Part shown: positions 16,651-25,238 of the stretch, piece by piece | Position numbering within the stretch: the first letter of the stretch is position 1 | Layout of the letters: each line of letters begins with the position of its first letter | From: Hyphomonadaceae bacterium | Lineage (GTDB): Bacteria; Pseudomonadota; Alphaproteobacteria; Caulobacterales; Hyphomonadaceae | Direction of reading: 5' to 3' | DNA length: 64,000 nt | Assembly: GCA_024743315.1 (NCBI GenBank) | Contig: JANSWU010000007.1 | Location: forward strand, 62,001 to 126,000 | The notes under the pieces: model-generated | What the model was told of the DNA's origin: nothing | Database searches by the model: none | Seen by the model: the letters and a program-made list of their open reading frames with translations, nothing else | Position numbers and translations under genes: made by a program

Positions 16651-16860
16651 TTAAGCGCGCTCCGTCATACGGCTCGCCGCAGCGGCCGCATCGATATAGG
16701 CTTCTTGCAAATCGACGCTCCAATAGCGCAGGGCGGCAAGCGGGATTTTCCGCCCGGTAACGGCGCAAATCACGTAATCCCCAGGACTTAGCAGTTCCAG
16801 GTCTGCATCGAGATAGCGGATCTTGGCCTCGCCGGGCTTACGGTCTGTCTTTTTCAGCAT
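16651..16860 (-). CDS. DUF2093 family protein
   Basis: 69 residues matching the short alphaproteobacterial DUF2093 family: GEAKIRYLDADLELLSPGDY near the start, CAVTGRKIPLAALRYWSVD in the middle. The single CxxTG element is a family hallmark. The function is unknown. It is divergent from recA across 156 bases and directly coupled to the M23 peptidase gene downstream (TAA followed by GTG), an arrangement that suggests a shared role or simply shared expression. Confidence 0.88.
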   Translation of the reverse strand: MLKKTDRKPGEAKIRYLDADLELLSPGDYVICAVTGRKIPLAALRYWSVDLQEAYIDAAAAASRMTERA

Positions 16861-16918
16861 GTCCTTATAATGCCTGATCTATTGGTAATTGGGAAGCTTA
16901 GAATTCAGACAGAAGTTT

Positions 16919-16946
16919 TTGCTTTGTTCTCGTGAACAAATATGGT
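16919..16946 (+). promoter_or_regulatory. recA promoter with a palindromic operator candidate
   Basis: A TTGCTT (-35, 16919-16924) and TATGGT (-10, 16941-16946) pair with a 16-base spacer is filled by the exact palindrome TTTGTTC-TCGT-GAACAAA (16923-16940). This is where a LexA operator would sit. It is not the usual alphaproteobacterial GTTC-N7-GTTC direct repeat. The half-sites are GTTC and GAAC with a 4-base spacer. Confidence 0.6.
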
Positions 16947-17016
16947 ACAGACGGGTCAGCTGGCGGGCTCGGGGCCATTCTTCGCCGAGTATGATATAGA
17001 CGAAAAGGAACGACTC

Positions 17017-18096
17017 ATGTCCAAACCCAACCTGCAACTTGTGGATAAGGATTCCGGCGTGGATAAGCAGAAAGCTCTCGAAACGGCACTTGCCAATATT
17101 GACCGTGCTTTTGGTAAAGGTTCGGTGATGCGTCTTGGCGAACAAAAGGCCATGGACATTGAGTCGATCCCAACCGGCTCGCTCGGTTTGGACATCGCGC
17201 TTGGCATTGGCGGCCTGCCAAAAGGCCGTGTGATTGAAATTTATGGACCGGAAAGCTCCGGTAAGACGACCTTGTCGCTGCACATTGTCGCCGAAGCGCA
17301 GAAGAATGGCGGTGTCTGCGCCTTTGTTGATGCCGAACATGCGCTTGATCCGGTCTATGCTGGCAAGCTCGGGGTCGATCTTGATGACCTTCTGGTGTCG
17401 CAGCCGGATACCGGGGAACAGGCTCTGGAGATTGCCGACACGCTGGTGCGCTCCGGGGCGATTGATGTCCTCGTCATCGACTCTGTGGCAGCGCTCACCC
17501 CGCGGGCTGAGATTGAAGGCGAGATGGGCGACAGTCTGCCCGGGCTTCAGGCCCGTTTGATGAGCCAGGCTTTGCGCAAGCTGACCGGCTCGATTTCCAA
17601 GTCCAATTGTATGGTCATCTTCATCAACCAGATCCGGATGAAGATTGGCGTCATGTTTGGCAGCCCGGAAACCACGACTGGCGGCAATGCGCTGAAGTTC
17701 TATTCCTCGGTTCGCCTCGACATTCGCCGCATTGGCGCGCTCAAGGACAAGGATGAGGTGATCGGCAACCAGACCCGCGTCAAAGTGGTCAAGAACAAGG
17801 TCGCGCCGCCCTTCCGGCAGGTTGAGTTTGACATCATCTATGGCGAAGGCATTTCAAAAACTGGTGAGATTATCGATCTTGGCGTGAAATGCGAAGTGAT
17901 TGAAAAATCGGGCTCCTGGTACTCTTATGGCCCGGAACGAATTGGTCAGGGCCGCGAGAAAACCCGCCAGTTTCTGAAAGAAAATCCGGATATTTGTGAT
18001 GAGATCGAGCTTGAGATCCGCAAGCGCTCTGGCCTCTTGTCCGATGTCTTGCTGACCGAAGGCGGCGGCCCAGTCGACGAGGCTGAAGCCGGCTAA
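17017..18096 (+). CDS. recA: recombinase RecA
   Basis: 359 residues from ATG 17017, which follows AAAAGGAA; an upstream in-frame GTG would add 25 unconserved residues. RecA polymerises on single-stranded DNA, drives strand exchange and triggers LexA cleavage. Walker A GPESSGKT at 77-84, the DNA-binding-loop stretch [18 protein letters not shown] and the acidic C-terminal tail are all present. A strong terminator follows, so recA is transcribed alone from the promoter at 16919. Confidence 0.98.
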   Translation: MSKPNLQLVDKDSGVDKQKALETALANIDRAFGKGSVMRLGEQKAMDIESIPTGSLGLDIALGIGGLPKGRVIEIYGPESSGKTTLSLHIVAEAQKNGGVCAFVDAEHALDPVYAGKLGVDLDDLLVSQPDTGEQALEIADTLVRSGAIDVLVIDSVAALTPRAEIEGEMGDSLPGLQARLMSQALRKLTGSISKSNCMVIFINQIRMKIGVMFGSPETTTGGNALKFYSSVRLDIRRIGALKDKDEVIGNQTRVKVVKNKVAPPFRQVEFDIIYGEGISKTGEIIDLGVKCEVIEKSGSWYSYGPERIGQGREKTRQFLKENPDICDEIELEIRKRSGLLSDVLLTEGGGPVDEAEAG

Positions 18097-18120
18097 AGCC
18101 ACACCTCAGATCAAACATCT

Positions 18121-18157
18121 GCAACGCGCCAGCGGAATCGCTTGGCGCGTTGCTTTT
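18121..18157 (+). terminator. intrinsic terminator of recA
   Basis: GCAACGCGCCA pairs with TTGGCGCGTTGC around the loop GCGGAATCGC, then TTTT. It begins 25 bases past the recA stop and separates recA from alaS. Confidence 0.88.
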
Positions 18158-18218
18158 ATGACCATATATCGACCGCAGAACAGCGCTCTAGATGGGCGGG
18201 CGGGCAAAAGGAAGTTCA

Positions 18219-20867
18219 ATGACGAGTGTCAACGATCTGCGCGAAGCATTTCTCTCTTACTTCGAGACCAAGGGGCATGTGCGCAAAGCCTCGGCGCCCC
18301 TAGTGCCGGAGAATGACCCGACCTTGCTCTTCGTCAATGCCGGCATGGTGCCGTTCAAGAACATCTTTACCGGCGCTGAGACCCCGTTCGCACCGCGCGC
18401 CACCACCTCGCAAAAATGCGTGCGGGCCGGCGGCAAGCACAATGATCTCGACAATGTCGGCTACACGGCGCGCCACCACACTTTCTTTGAAATGCTCGGC
18501 AATTTCTCGTTTGGCGATTATTTCAAGGATGACGCCATCGCCTTTGGCTGGGAACTGGTCACCAAAGAGCTTGGCCTGCCCGAGGACAAGCTCCTGGTCA
18601 CGGTCTATGCCGAAGATGAGGAGGCCGCGGCGATCTGGAAGAAAGTCGCCGGCCTGCCAGATGATCGGATTATCCGCATCGCGACGTCGGATAATTTCTG
18701 GTCGATGGGCGATACCGGTCCTTGCGGACCGTGCTCTGAAATCTTCTATGATCACGGCCCTGACATCTGGGGCGGCCCGCCCGGCACCCCGGAAGAGGAT
18801 GGTGACCGGTTTATCGAGATCTGGAACCTGGTTTTCATGCAGTTCGAGCAACAGGCGGGCGGCGAGCGGATCAACTTGCCCAAGCCGTCCATTGATACCG
18901 GCATGGGACTGGAGCGCATTGCCGCCGTTCTGCAAGGCGTCCACAATAATTACGAAATCGACCTGTTCCAAAGCCTGATCGCGGCCGAAGAAGAGGTCTA
19001 TAAACAAAAGGCGCAAGGCGATGAGCTCGGCTCCTTCCGGGTGATTGCCGACCATTTGCGCACGTCGGCCTTTCTCGTGGCCGACGGCGTCACGCCGTCG
19101 AATGAGGGGCGCGGCTATGTCCTGCGCCGGATCATGCGCCGCGCCATGCGTCATGCCCATATTCTCGGCGCGCGTGAGCCCGGCATGCACAAATTGGTCC
19201 CGGCCCTGATCGACGAAATGGGCAAGGCGTTCCCGGAACTCGGCCGCGCGCAGGCCGCGATCGAAACCGCACTGGAGCAAGAAGAAGGGCGGTTCCAACG
19301 CACGCTGGGCCGCGGCCTGGCGCTGTTGGAAGAGGCCAGCACAGATCTTTCCGAAGGCGACACGCTGCCTGGCGAAACCGCCTTCAAGCTTTATGACACG
19401 TATGGCTTCCCGCTCGATCTCACCCAGGACATTCTGCGTGGGCGCGGCATGCAGGTCGATGAGGCCGGCTTTGATGCCGCCATGGCGCGTCAGAAAGAAG
19501 GGTCCAAAGCCGCTGGATTTGCCTCGGGCGATGCTGCCTCGGACGAGGTCTGGTTCCGCATTCGCGACGCTGTCGGTGCGACAGAGTTTCTCGGCTATTC
19601 AGAGCTGAAGGCCGATGGCACCATCAAAGCGATCGTTGCAGAGGGAAGCCAGATAGATCGCCTAAGCGCCGGCGATCAGGCCGAACTGGTGCTCGACCGC
19701 ACCCCTTTCTATGCCGAAAGCGGCGGCCAGGCTGGCGATCATGGCGTGATCAAAACCAATACCGCCCGCTTCATCGTTCGTGACGTCCAGAAACGCGCCG
19801 GGGACGTACATGTCCATGTCGGCGAGCTGGTCGAAGGCGCGCTCAGCCTCGGCGACACGGTTTCAGCCTCTGTCAATGCCGAGCGCCGCACGCGGATTAT
19901 GGCCAATCACTCGGCCACGCATTTGATGCACGCCGCTTTGCGCGATGTTCTGGGTGAGCATGTCACCCAAAAAGGGTCGCTGGTCGAAGAAGACCGGATG
20001 CGCTTTGACTTCTCCCACGGCGCGCCTGTGACGCCGGCCGAGATCGAGGCGATTGAGGATCAGGTCAACGCGGTGATCCGTCAGAACAACCCGGTTGGTG
20101 TCTCTGTCACCTCCCCGGAAAAGGCGATTGAGGCGGGCGCGCTCGCTCTGTTTGGTGAGAAGTATGGCGACGAGGTCCGCGTGCTCAGCATGGGCGCTGA
20201 TCTGAAACACGCGGACAAGGCCTATTCGGTCGAGCTGTGCGGCGGCACACATGTCGAACGCACCGGTGATATCGGCACGTTTGTGATCCTGTCGGAGAGT
20301 GGGGTTTCAGCGGGCGTACGCCGGATTGAAGTGGCGACCGGGGCTGAGGCCATTGCCTTCTTGCGTGGCCGCGCCCAAGTGGCGGTGGATCTGTCTGATC
20401 AGCTGAAAGTGCCGCTAAAAGACGTCGCCAAGAAAGTCAGCAGCCTGACCGAAGAACGCAAGACGCTCGAGCGCCAGCTTGCTGACACCAAACGCGCGCT
20501 CGCCATGGCCGGCGAAAGCGGCGCCCCGTCCGGCCCCGAAGAGATTAACGGCGTCAAGCTGATCGCCCGCGTCGCGGACGGCGTCGGCGGCAAGGATTTG
20601 CGCGCATTGATCGACGAAGCCAAGGCCCAGATGAAATCCGGCATTGCCGTCTTTATTGGCGTGAATGAGGGCAAAGCGGCGGTGGCCGTGGGGGTCACCG
20701 AAGACCTGGTCGGCACGCATTCAGCGGTCGATCTGGTCCGTGTCGCTTCCGCTGAAGTCGGCGGCAAAGGCGGCGGCGGTCGCCCCGACATGGCACAAGC
20801 TGGCGGTCCTGATGGGGCCAAGGCCGAAGCGGCTTTGGAGGCTGTACGCGCGGCGCTGAAGGGGTGA
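18219..20867 (+). CDS. alaS: alanyl-tRNA synthetase
   Basis: 882 residues from ATG 18219 behind AAAAGGAAG. AlaRS charges tRNA-Ala and edits mischarged Ser/Gly. The class II core starts with [13 protein letters not shown], the editing site has [13 protein letters not shown] near residue 566 and the zinc-binding [11 protein letters not shown] near residue 671, and the C-terminal C-Ala domain carries [17 protein letters not shown], typical of full-length enzymes. Domain order and length are normal. It stands after recA, as in many alphaproteobacteria. Confidence 0.97.
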   Translation: MTSVNDLREAFLSYFETKGHVRKASAPLVPENDPTLLFVNAGMVPFKNIFTGAETPFAPRATTSQKCVRAGGKHNDLDNVGYTARHHTFFEMLGNFSFGDYFKDDAIAFGWELVTKELGLPEDKLLVTVYAEDEEAAAIWKKVAGLPDDRIIRIATSDNFWSMGDTGPCGPCSEIFYDHGPDIWGGPPGTPEEDGDRFIEIWNLVFMQFEQQAGGERINLPKPSIDTGMGLERIAAVLQGVHNNYEIDLFQSLIAAEEEVYKQKAQGDELGSFRVIADHLRTSAFLVADGVTPSNEGRGYVLRRIMRRAMRHAHILGAREPGMHKLVPALIDEMGKAFPELGRAQAAIETALEQEEGRFQRTLGRGLALLEEASTDLSEGDTLPGETAFKLYDTYGFPLDLTQDILRGRGMQVDEAGFDAAMARQKEGSKAAGFASGDAASDEVWFRIRDAVGATEFLGYSELKADGTIKAIVAEGSQIDRLSAGDQAELVLDRTPFYAESGGQAGDHGVIKTNTARFIVRDVQKRAGDVHVHVGELVEGALSLGDTVSASVNAERRTRIMANHSATHLMHAALRDVLGEHVTQKGSLVEEDRMRFDFSHGAPVTPAEIEAIEDQVNAVIRQNNPVGVSVTSPEKAIEAGALALFGEKYGDEVRVLSMGADLKHADKAYSVELCGGTHVERTGDIGTFVILSESGVSAGVRRIEVATGAEAIAFLRGRAQVAVDLSDQLKVPLKDVAKKVSSLTEERKTLERQLADTKRALAMAGESGAPSGPEEINGVKLIARVADGVGGKDLRALIDEAKAQMKSGIAVFIGVNEGKAAVAVGVTEDLVGTHSAVDLVRVASAEVGGKGGGGRPDMAQAGGPDGAKAEAALEAVRAALKG

Positions 20868-20923
20868 TCTGACCGCGCGGATTGCGGCAGGGGCAGACTG
20901 TTACCTTCATCACCCTTTCCGTT

Positions 20924-21002
20924 CACCCCGGCGGAGGCCGGGATCTTGTGCCGCCCCTACTCAAGCTTTTGACAGAGATCCCGGGTCAAGCCCGGGATGA
21001 GC
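20924..21002. repeat. structured dispersed repeat, type B, copy 1
   Basis: Intergenic element between alaS and the GST gene. A left hairpin CCCGGC-GGAG-GCCGGG (20927-20942) and a right hairpin ATCCCGGG-TCAAG-CCCGGGAT (20978-20998) sit at the ends. The ends pair with each other (TCACCCCGG with CCGGGATGA) and the inner arms also pair (GGGATCT with AGATCCC). The layout matches the larger element at 23868-23966. Such GTCATCCCGG-type palindromes are common between genes in alphaproteobacteria. Confidence 0.7.
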
Positions 21003-21027
21003 GGCATTGGGGGCAATTCTGACGCTA

Positions 21028-21684
21028 TTACGGAAAAACAGGCTCCTTATCGCCCGCTTTCCATTGCGGGTATTTCGGCATGATCTGCTTGAAACGGTCG
21101 CTCTCCAGGTGACCTTTTAGCCAGCTCTGCAGGATCGGAAGATCCAATGCGTCGAACCAGCTCCGATCCGTATTGGCGAACTGGCGAATGAACGGGAAAA
21201 TTGCGATATCGGCATAGCTCACGCGGGTGCCAAACAGTTGTGACTGACCGTCGAGCCGTGCATTGAGTTGCTCCAGAAAGGCCAGGCCAAGTGCGCGCTG
21301 TTCGTCGCGGTCGACGCCTTCATCCTCGTATCGGTTTGGATACTTGTAGCGATCCAAGGCGCGCTTGAAAGGGCCATCGCATTCAGCGATCAGGGCGTCC
21401 ATCTCGGCCCGCGTGCCTTGGTCCGGGGTGAGCCAGCTCTCGGCATCGTTCTGCGCCAAGGCCCAGGCCATCACGTCGAGGCTTTCTTCGATCACGGTGC
21501 CATCCGGTTCGACGATCACCGGCACTGTGCCTTTCGGCGAGGCGTCCAACATTTCAGCCGGTTTATCGCGCAGCACCACTTCGCGGAGCTGGCATTTGAC
21601 CCCCGCAACGGCAATCGCCATCCGCGCGCGCATCGCATAAGGGCAGCGGCGGAAAGAATAAAGGATTGGGCGGTCAGCGCTCAC
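21028..21684 (-). CDS. glutathione S-transferase family protein
   Basis: 218 residues with a thioredoxin-like N-terminal domain (SFRRCPYAMRARMAIA, then SPKGTVPVI) and an all-helical C-terminal domain (YADIAIFPFIRQFAN). The CPYA stretch near residue 13 resembles the active site of omega or beta-type GSTs, which use Cys. The start is GTG overlapping the stop of trhO (GTGA), so the two are one operon. The substrate is unknown. Confidence 0.88.
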   Translation of the reverse strand: MSADRPILYSFRRCPYAMRARMAIAVAGVKCQLREVVLRDKPAEMLDASPKGTVPVIVEPDGTVIEESLDVMAWALAQNDAESWLTPDQGTRAEMDALIAECDGPFKRALDRYKYPNRYEDEGVDRDEQRALGLAFLEQLNARLDGQSQLFGTRVSYADIAIFPFIRQFANTDRSWFDALDLPILQSWLKGHLESDRFKQIMPKYPQWKAGDKEPVFP

Positions 21685-22637
21685 GCGGGCAGTTTCTTTC
21701 TTGGGGTCATGACAACGTCATCGCCAATATGGGTCTCGCCGCGCGCTTTGGCGAGCCGCACTTGTTTCTGACGCTCGCGCAAGGCGCCGAGCTTTTCGTC
21801 CGTAAACGTGCCATGGCAGCGCGGGCAGGAGACGCCGTCTTCGAAATGCGGGTGCGCGCGATCGTCGGCGCTGACTGGGTGGCGACAGGCATGGCAAAGC
21901 TGATAATCGCCAACCTCCAGCCCATGCCCAACACTGACGCGTTCATCAAAGACGAAACACTCACCCTCCCAGAGGCTGTCTTCGCGCGGCACGGTTTCCA
22001 GGTATTTCAGGATCCCGCCTTGCAAGTGGAAGACATCTTCGATGCCAAGTGATTTGACATAAGACGTCGATTTCTCACAGCGAATGCCGCCGGTGCAGAA
22101 CATGGCGATCTTGGGCGTGCGCCCTTGCGCGGCGAGCTCGGCCCGGAAGGTTTCAAACCAGTCTGGAAACTCGCGAAAGGTCTCGGTCTCGGGGTCGATC
22201 GCGCCCTGGAAGGTGCCGAGGGCAACCTCGTAATCATTGCGCGTATCGATGACGACCGTGTCAGGATCGCTGATCAAAGCGTTCCAGTCTTCAGGCTTTA
22301 CATAAGAGCCAACCAGGCAGGTCGGGTCGGTGCCGGGAACACCCATGGTGACGATTTCATTCTTCAGACGCACTTTCAGGCGCAGGAAGGGCATGGCCTC
22401 GGCGTGGCTGTCTTTCCATTCCAGATCGGCGCAGCCGGGCAGCGCGCAGATCGCGTCCAGGGCCGGGTCCATGGCTTCGGGTGTGCCGGCAATCGTCCCG
22501 TTCACGCCTTCCGTGGCGAGCAGGATCGTGCCCTTGATCCCAAGCTCTGATAGGCGCGCGAACAAAGGCGCGCGCAAGGCTTCGGGGTCTTCGAAGCGGA
22601 CGAATTTATACAAGGCGGTGACGCGGATTTCAGACAT
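21681..22637 (-). CDS. trhO: tRNA uridine(34) hydroxylase TrhO
   Basis: 318 residues. TrhO (formerly YceA) hydroxylates U34 of tRNA at C5 with prephenate-independent chemistry and O2. It has an N-terminal ferredoxin-like domain (TALYKFVRFEDPEAL), a rhodanese domain with VIDTRNDYE and the catalytic-Cys loop FCTGGIRCEKSTSY near residue 184, and a C-terminal zinc-ribbon-like part with CHACRHPV and CPRCHGTF. Its stop overlaps the start of the downstream GST gene. Family length is normal. Confidence 0.93.
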   Translation of the reverse strand: MSEIRVTALYKFVRFEDPEALRAPLFARLSELGIKGTILLATEGVNGTIAGTPEAMDPALDAICALPGCADLEWKDSHAEAMPFLRLKVRLKNEIVTMGVPGTDPTCLVGSYVKPEDWNALISDPDTVVIDTRNDYEVALGTFQGAIDPETETFREFPDWFETFRAELAAQGRTPKIAMFCTGGIRCEKSTSYVKSLGIEDVFHLQGGILKYLETVPREDSLWEGECFVFDERVSVGHGLEVGDYQLCHACRHPVSADDRAHPHFEDGVSCPRCHGTFTDEKLGALRERQKQVRLAKARGETHIGDDVVMTPRKKLPA

Positions 22638-22706
22638 GGCGCGAGCTTATGCCAGAAGACCGCCAGTGAGAAAAGCGGGCGGGGCAGGGGATGTCGAGAT
22701 GCCGAA
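22638..22706. other. start of a 476-base gap without an ordinary gene
   Basis: The stretch 22638-23113 between the divergent trhO and the conserved unknown gene holds, in order, a half type-B hairpin, the second type-A repeat and a 14-codon mini-reading frame with a strong ribosome site. Nothing else is supported in it. Confidence 0.6.
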
Positions 22707-22727
22707 GTCCCGGACTTGATCCGGGAC
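22707..22727. repeat. half type-B repeat hairpin
   Basis: GTCCCGGA-CTTGA-TCCGGGAC is a perfect 8-bp stem with the same core as the arms of the type-B elements. It lies 11 bases before type-A copy 2. Confidence 0.6.
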
Positions 22728-22737
22728 CTCCCGCATT

Positions 22738-22826
22738 TCTGACGAAAGTCAGGACCCATGGCGGTTGAGATGGCTCCAAACACATCAGCCAGTCGCCGTG
22801 GATGCCAACATACGTTGGCAGGGCGG
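22738..22826. repeat. structured dispersed repeat, type A, copy 2
   Basis: Second copy of the element at 1448-1537. Helices: CTGAC-GAAA-GTCAG (22739-22752), ATGGCGG with TCGCCGT (22758-22764 and 22793-22799), and TGCCAAC-ATAC-GTTGGCA (22803-22820), then GGGCGG. Two stem substitutions relative to copy 1 keep pairing as G-U wobbles, and the last loop changes while its stem is identical. Confidence 0.75.
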
Positions 22827-22951
22827 TTTATCGTTCGCGCACCCCACCCGAGCGAAGATGGGTCGAGCCTGAACAGTGCCGCCTTGCCTTCGCCCTATTC
22901 ACCGCGTATAGCCGCACCCTCTGCCAACCTGATCAATAAGAGGAGGGGTAC

Positions 22952-22996
22952 ATGCAGATCATAATCCAGCACCGATACCCCGATTGTAACTCTTAA
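22952..22996 (+). other. 14-codon mini-reading frame with strong RBS
   Basis: AAGAGGAGGGG stands 3 bases before an ATG that opens MQIIIQHRYPDCNS, then TAA. Such a strong site before a tiny frame, 117 bases upstream of the next gene, could mark a leader peptide. The peptide has no run of a single amino acid, so a classical attenuator is not indicated. Confidence 0.3.
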
Positions 22997-23113
22997 GATC
23001 AGGACCCTTTCCAATGGGCACTTTCAAACTGGGTCGCTGCGGCGGCTCTTCGCGCACGCGCCTGCGTGCCCCATTCATTTCAATTCAGCCGGAAAGGCTG
23101 GCAGGAGGTCTTC

Positions 23114-23863
23114 ATGCGTGAGGACATGTTTAAAGTCATTGTTGAGCGTCCGCGCTGGGGCAGCCGTCACGGCGTGCGATCCAAGCTGCGACATGACAAA
23201 GTTCCAGACCGCAAGCGTGCCACCGGACGCCGCATGGTGCTCGAGGGCATGGGGTGGACCAAGTGCTTGAACGAGAATCTGGCGCCGTTGAAGCGCTATC
23301 TCAACAAGCAGGTCGGGCGGCCCTGGAACAAAGTCTATAGCGAGATCAGTGCGCATCTCGACACCAGCAGCACGGTGAAACAGCATGTGCGCGATCACCT
23401 GACCGACTTCATTCTGGTCGATGTCACAGTGGCGCGTGATGGCAGCTTCATGGCGAGCAATCATTGGGGCCGGCCAATGGCACCGGACCAGTGGTGGGCG
23501 AAGCTCTATGTCGATCCGAATGATGGTCTCATCAAGCGGACCGACAAGCTCTGCCGGAAGCTCGGCCTGCGTTCCTATCGCGACAAGCTGCGCGCCGATC
23601 GCAAGCGCCGTGCACAAGGTGAGCGCGTGCACAATCTGCGCGGGCTGACCGAGACCCGGTTCCTGGTGAAGCTCAAAGGTTGCTGGTTCCAGATCGATTG
23701 CGATCACGCGCCAATGGACAAGTTTGGGCGTCGCCTGCAAGGGCGCGAGTTGGTCGAGCAGCTTGGCGGCGGCCGATGCGACGAGACCATCTCTTGGCGG
23801 ATCATCGCCAAGCATCAGCTCTCCAAAAAAGAGCTGAAAGCGCACAAGCTGAGCAATGACTAA
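23114..23863 (+). CDS. conserved protein of unknown function
   Basis: 249 residues from ATG 23114, fixed by GGCAGGAGG eight bases upstream. It is very basic and has no membrane segment. The N-terminus (MREDMFKVIVERPRWGSR) and the stretch VGRPWNKVYSEISAHLD near residue 78, plus VKQHVRDHLTDFI, match from memory a family of uncharacterised proteins seen in Planctomycetes, Myxococcota and Bacteroidota. Other features are an ASNHWGRPMAPDQWW segment and a C-terminal Lys/Arg-rich tail. The basic character suggests nucleic acid binding, but no catalytic motif is recognisable. It is bracketed by dispersed repeats. Confidence 0.7.
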   Translation: MREDMFKVIVERPRWGSRHGVRSKLRHDKVPDRKRATGRRMVLEGMGWTKCLNENLAPLKRYLNKQVGRPWNKVYSEISAHLDTSSTVKQHVRDHLTDFILVDVTVARDGSFMASNHWGRPMAPDQWWAKLYVDPNDGLIKRTDKLCRKLGLRSYRDKLRADRKRRAQGERVHNLRGLTETRFLVKLKGCWFQIDCDHAPMDKFGRRLQGRELVEQLGGGRCDETISWRIIAKHQLSKKELKAHKLSND

Positions 23864-23867
23864 GATT

Positions 23868-23966
23868 GTCATCCCGGAAAGCTCGCAAGAGCTTATCCGG
23901 GACTTTGTTGGTTCAACCCCATGGTTCTGGGTCCCGGATATTTGCTGACGCAAATTCCGGGATGAC
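23868..23966. repeat. structured dispersed repeat, type B, cloverleaf-like copy
   Basis: A fully nested element four bases after the preceding stop. Outer stem GTCATCCCGGAA/TTCCGGGATGAC (12 bp, 23868-23879 with 23955-23966), left hairpin AGCTC-GCAA-GAGCT (23880-23893), inner stem TATCCGGGAC/GTCCCGGATA (10 bp, 23894-23903 with 23931-23940) and right hairpin TTTGC-TGAC-GCAAA (23941-23954). All four helices are perfect, giving a three-armed structure on either strand. Confidence 0.8.
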
Positions 23967-23992
23967 ACGTTTTGTTTTTTGGATTTTCGTTC

Positions 23993-25168
23993 CTAGAGTC
24001 CCAGGCTCGCCAGCACGGTCTCTGTATCGGCGCCGAGGCGTGGCGGATCGATGGCGACATCGGCCGGTGTGGCGCTAAACTCAACCGGGTGTTTCATGCT
24101 GCGATAATCGCCGGCGTCCGGATGTGTACGGGTTTCGAAAAAGCCGACCGCCTTCAAATGCTCGTCTTCAAGCACATCGCCCATTTCGTTGTAGCGCATG
24201 GCTGGAATGTTGGCTTCGTCCAGCAGCGCGAGCCACTCGTCCGTCGTCTTGAGTAGGGCGACCTCGCCAATAATTGCATAAAGCTCCGTAATGTTTTCGG
24301 TCCGGGCTGAATAGGTCGAGAAACGTGGGTCTTCGAAGACACCGGACTTGCCGCCCATCTCGAAAAACAATTCCCATTGTTTATCCGAATATGGGACCAG
24401 ACCGATATAGCCGTCCTTGGTCTTGTAGGGTTTGCGATTGGCATTGATCGAGCGGGTATAAGCCAGCTTGCCATTGCCCGGGAGAAAGGTCTCGCCGTAG
24501 AGGTTCTCGACCATGTTGAAGAAGGTGAAGCTTTCCAGCATCGGCACCGAGACGAACTGCCCTTCGCCCGTTTTCTCTTTGTGATAGAGCGCGGCCAGGG
24601 TCGCATAAGTGGCGAACAGGCCGACCGTCTTATCAGCGACCAGGCTCGGTGCATATTCAGGGTCGCCGCCAGAGCGCATGGCATTCAGCGAGGCAAAGCC
24701 GGACGCGCCTTGGATCAAGTCATCATAGGCTTGGCGTTTTTCGTAAGGACCGCCCGCGCCAAAGCCGGCGCAGTGGACATAGACAATGCCCGGATTGATC
24801 GCTTTGACGCTTTCATAATCCAAGCCCAATCGGCCCATACCGGCGAGGCGGACATTGTGAAAGAACACATCGGCGCCTTTCAGCAAGGCAACAATCGCGG
24901 CTTTACCGTCCGGGTCCTTGGCGTCGAGTTGAACCGACTTTTTGTTACGGTTGAGGCTGGTATAGATCGGGCCAAGATCGCCGGTGGGCGAGGCCCCCGC
25001 ATAGCGCATCATATCCCCCGCCTTGCCTTTCTGGCCGGCCTCAATCTTGATCACATCGGCGCCGAGATCGCCAAAAATCAGCGTCGCGAAGGGGCCGAGC
25101 ACCACCGATGACATGTCGATAATTTTGACCCCTGCCAAAGGGCCGGTGCGCTTTGCCGCGTCGCTCAT
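23993..25168 (-). CDS. CaiB/BaiF family CoA-transferase
   Basis: 391 residues from ATG 25168 behind GGAGGAAAAC; an earlier frame start is unsupported. Class III CoA-transferases move CoA between carboxylic acids through an aspartyl-CoA intermediate. Motifs are SSVVLGPFATLIFGDLGADVIKIE near the N-terminus (shown in part by GADVIKIE), the GKAAIVALL..ADVFFHNVR region, the YDDLIQGASGF block with the catalytic Asp near residue 167, and EEHLKAVGFFE near the C-terminus. Partner acids are unknown. It follows ppc on the same strand with a 70-base gap. Confidence 0.92.
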   Translation of the reverse strand: MSDAAKRTGPLAGVKIIDMSSVVLGPFATLIFGDLGADVIKIEAGQKGKAGDMMRYAGASPTGDLGPIYTSLNRNKKSVQLDAKDPDGKAAIVALLKGADVFFHNVRLAGMGRLGLDYESVKAINPGIVYVHCAGFGAGGPYEKRQAYDDLIQGASGFASLNAMRSGGDPEYAPSLVADKTVGLFATYATLAALYHKEKTGEGQFVSVPMLESFTFFNMVENLYGETFLPGNGKLAYTRSINANRKPYKTKDGYIGLVPYSDKQWELFFEMGGKSGVFEDPRFSTYSARTENITELYAIIGEVALLKTTDEWLALLDEANIPAMRYNEMGDVLEDEHLKAVGFFETRTHPDAGDYRSMKHPVEFSATPADVAIDPPRLGADTETVLASLGL

Positions 25169-25238
25169 GTTTTCCTCCGAACTCTTTGGCTCGGATTTCA
25201 AAAGGCTCCCGCTGCGACAGGCAAGCGATTATTTTGCT

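Noticed and set aside
16923-16940. Canonical alphaproteobacterial GTTC-N7-GTTC SOS box at recA
   Set aside because: The eleven-base offset position does not carry a second GTTC; only the GTTC-N4-GAAC dyad is present.
18300-19298. A 332-codon minus-strand frame opposite alaS
   Set aside because: Antisense shadow of a strongly conserved synthetase.
20924-21002. Intrinsic terminator for alaS
   Set aside because: The GC-rich hairpins have no T-tract and match the type B repeat layout instead.
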